Part shown: positions 34,007-34,514 of the stretch, piece by piece
How positions within the stretch are numbered: the first letter of the stretch is position 1
Layout: the number at the start of each line of letters is the position of its first letter
Assembly (NCBI GenBank): GCA_903907865.1
Contig: CAIVPR010000136.1
Location: 1-34,514 of the forward strand
DNA: 34,514 bases
DNA from: an uncultured Acidobacteriia bacterium
GTDB taxonomy: Bacteria > Acidobacteriota > Terriglobia > Bryobacterales > Bryobacteraceae
Reading direction: 5' to 3'
Notes under the pieces: model-generated
The model's input: only the letters and a program-made list of their open reading frames with translations
Database searches by the model: none
Told to the model about the DNA's origin: nothing
Program-made: the position numbers and the translations under genes

Positions 34007-34514
34007 CTACTCCATCCCCAAAGCCCGCCGCAAATACCAAACCAAAGACCCCGTCGGGTGCGCTGCCCGGTCCAACCGCTTCCGCATCGCCGCCAGCAAG
34101 GCAATCTGGTCATCCACCGGAACCAAGGCCCCCAACTCGTTGACCCGATATCCCCCCAAAGCCTCCGCAAAATCCGCCATCAACGCGGTATCAGCAGTTG
34201 AATTGGTGCCAATCAGTACGGTCCAGATTCTTGCGGTGTTGTCCGACGAAGCGGTGACGACGCGCTGGCCGTCCGGGCTGAACGCCGCCGAATGGACCGA
34301 GTTGTTGTGGGTGAGCGGGCTGCCCAGAGGTTTGCCGGTCTCCGCATCCCATACCCGCGCGGTCTTGTCATATGAAGCGGTAACGACGCGCCGGCCGTCC
34401 GGGCTGAACGCCGCCGAATGGACCGAGTTGTTGTGGGTGAGCGGGCTGCCCAGAGGTTTGCCGGTCTCCGCATCCCATACCCGCGCGGTGTTGTCATACG
34501 AAGCGGTGACGACG
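34007..34514 (-). CDS. C-terminal part of a WD40-repeat protein, 5' end beyond the window
   Basis: The minus-strand frame enters at the window end and stops at TAG 34009-34007. It shows at least two complete WD40 blades with consensus VVTASYDNTARVWD, AETGKPLGSPLTHNNSVHS and AAFSPDGRRV, and a third, diverged blade ending TASSDNTARIWTVLIG. The last 75 residues (DTALMADFAEALGGYRVNELG, then RLDRAAHPTGSLVWYLRRALG) form a helical C-terminal domain. In Acidobacteria and Planctomycetes such proteins are often fused to kinases or NTPases, but the N-terminal part is not visible. Near-identical 126-base DNA repeats underlie the blades. Confidence 0.85.
   Translation of the reverse strand, partial: VVTASYDNTARVWDAETGKPLGSPLTHNNSVHSAAFSPDGRRVVTASYDKTARVWDAETGKPLGSPLTHNNSVHSAAFSPDGQRVVTASSDNTARIWTVLIGTNSTADTALMADFAEALGGYRVNELGALVPVDDQIALLAAMRKRLDRAAHPTGSLVWYLRRALGME
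34248..34499 (-). repeat. Two tandem 126-base WD40 repeat units
   Basis: Units at 34248-34373 and 34374-34499 differ at only four positions by my comparison. A third unit starts at 34500. Each encodes one 42-residue WD40 blade. The near-identity points to recent duplication or gene conversion. Confidence 0.9.

Overview
The window looks like a chromosomal stretch from a GC-rich Acidobacteriota bacterium, most likely of the Bryobacterales/Solibacter type. The best clue is the protein at 18222-19886, which carries the beta-sandwich 'Solibacter C-terminal' domain (TIGR03437-like). Supporting clues are a PF07638-type ECF sigma factor, three Uma2 nuclease genes, a DUF2182 protein and a carboxypeptidase-regulatory-like secreted protein. 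These assignments come from reading the sequence; no database search was run.

Layout. Positions 296-1805 (-) hold an IS110-family transposase broken by two frameshifts. Just beyond it is the 3' end of a PKD-domain gene (about 2067-2636, +). This runs into an operon of an ECF sigma factor (2654-3316), a large cytoplasmic protein with a C-terminal membrane anchor (3340-4878) and a vWA-like protein (4863-5993). Facing it is a Ser/Thr kinase (6863-8359, -) and a PstS/OmpA-like piece (5986-6882, -). These last two are almost certainly one receptor-kinase gene split by a frameshift. After a gene-poor gap come a small unknown gene (8810-9133, -), tRNA-Ser(CGA) (9195-9284, -) and a minus-strand run ligD / M16 peptidase / rpiB (9327-13602).

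From 13.6 to 29.6 kb the genes are mostly intact housekeeping or metabolic genes: a SirB1-type transglutaminase-like/TPR protein; DUF2182 and a tyrosinase that abut exactly; a small membrane protein coupled to an SDR; the TIGR03437 protein; a class I aminotransferase coupled to a secreted phosphodiesterase; an MsbA-like ABC exporter with a small partner; a Uma2; an amidohydrolase coupled to a type-I-topology membrane protein; an NAD epimerase; DinB; and a small membrane protein. From 29.6 to 34.5 kb the region is accessory: a carboxypeptidase-regulatory-like protein with an internal amber codon, two divergent Uma2 genes, a decayed Rpn/DUF4351-like gene, a CotA-like multicopper oxidase, and the C-terminus of a WD40 protein that runs off the window.

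The most interesting locus is 2.65-8.42 kb. It combines an ECF sigma factor, a tail-anchored protein, a vWA-like protein and a kinase whose extracytoplasmic part is a phosphate-binding-protein-like module joined to an OmpA peptidoglycan-binding domain. I infer a kinase-gated sigma-factor signalling system or a vWA-centred conflict system. In this genome it appears damaged: the IS lies upstream, the kinase has a stop at codon 2 of its natural reading frame, and a frameshift splits the receptor.
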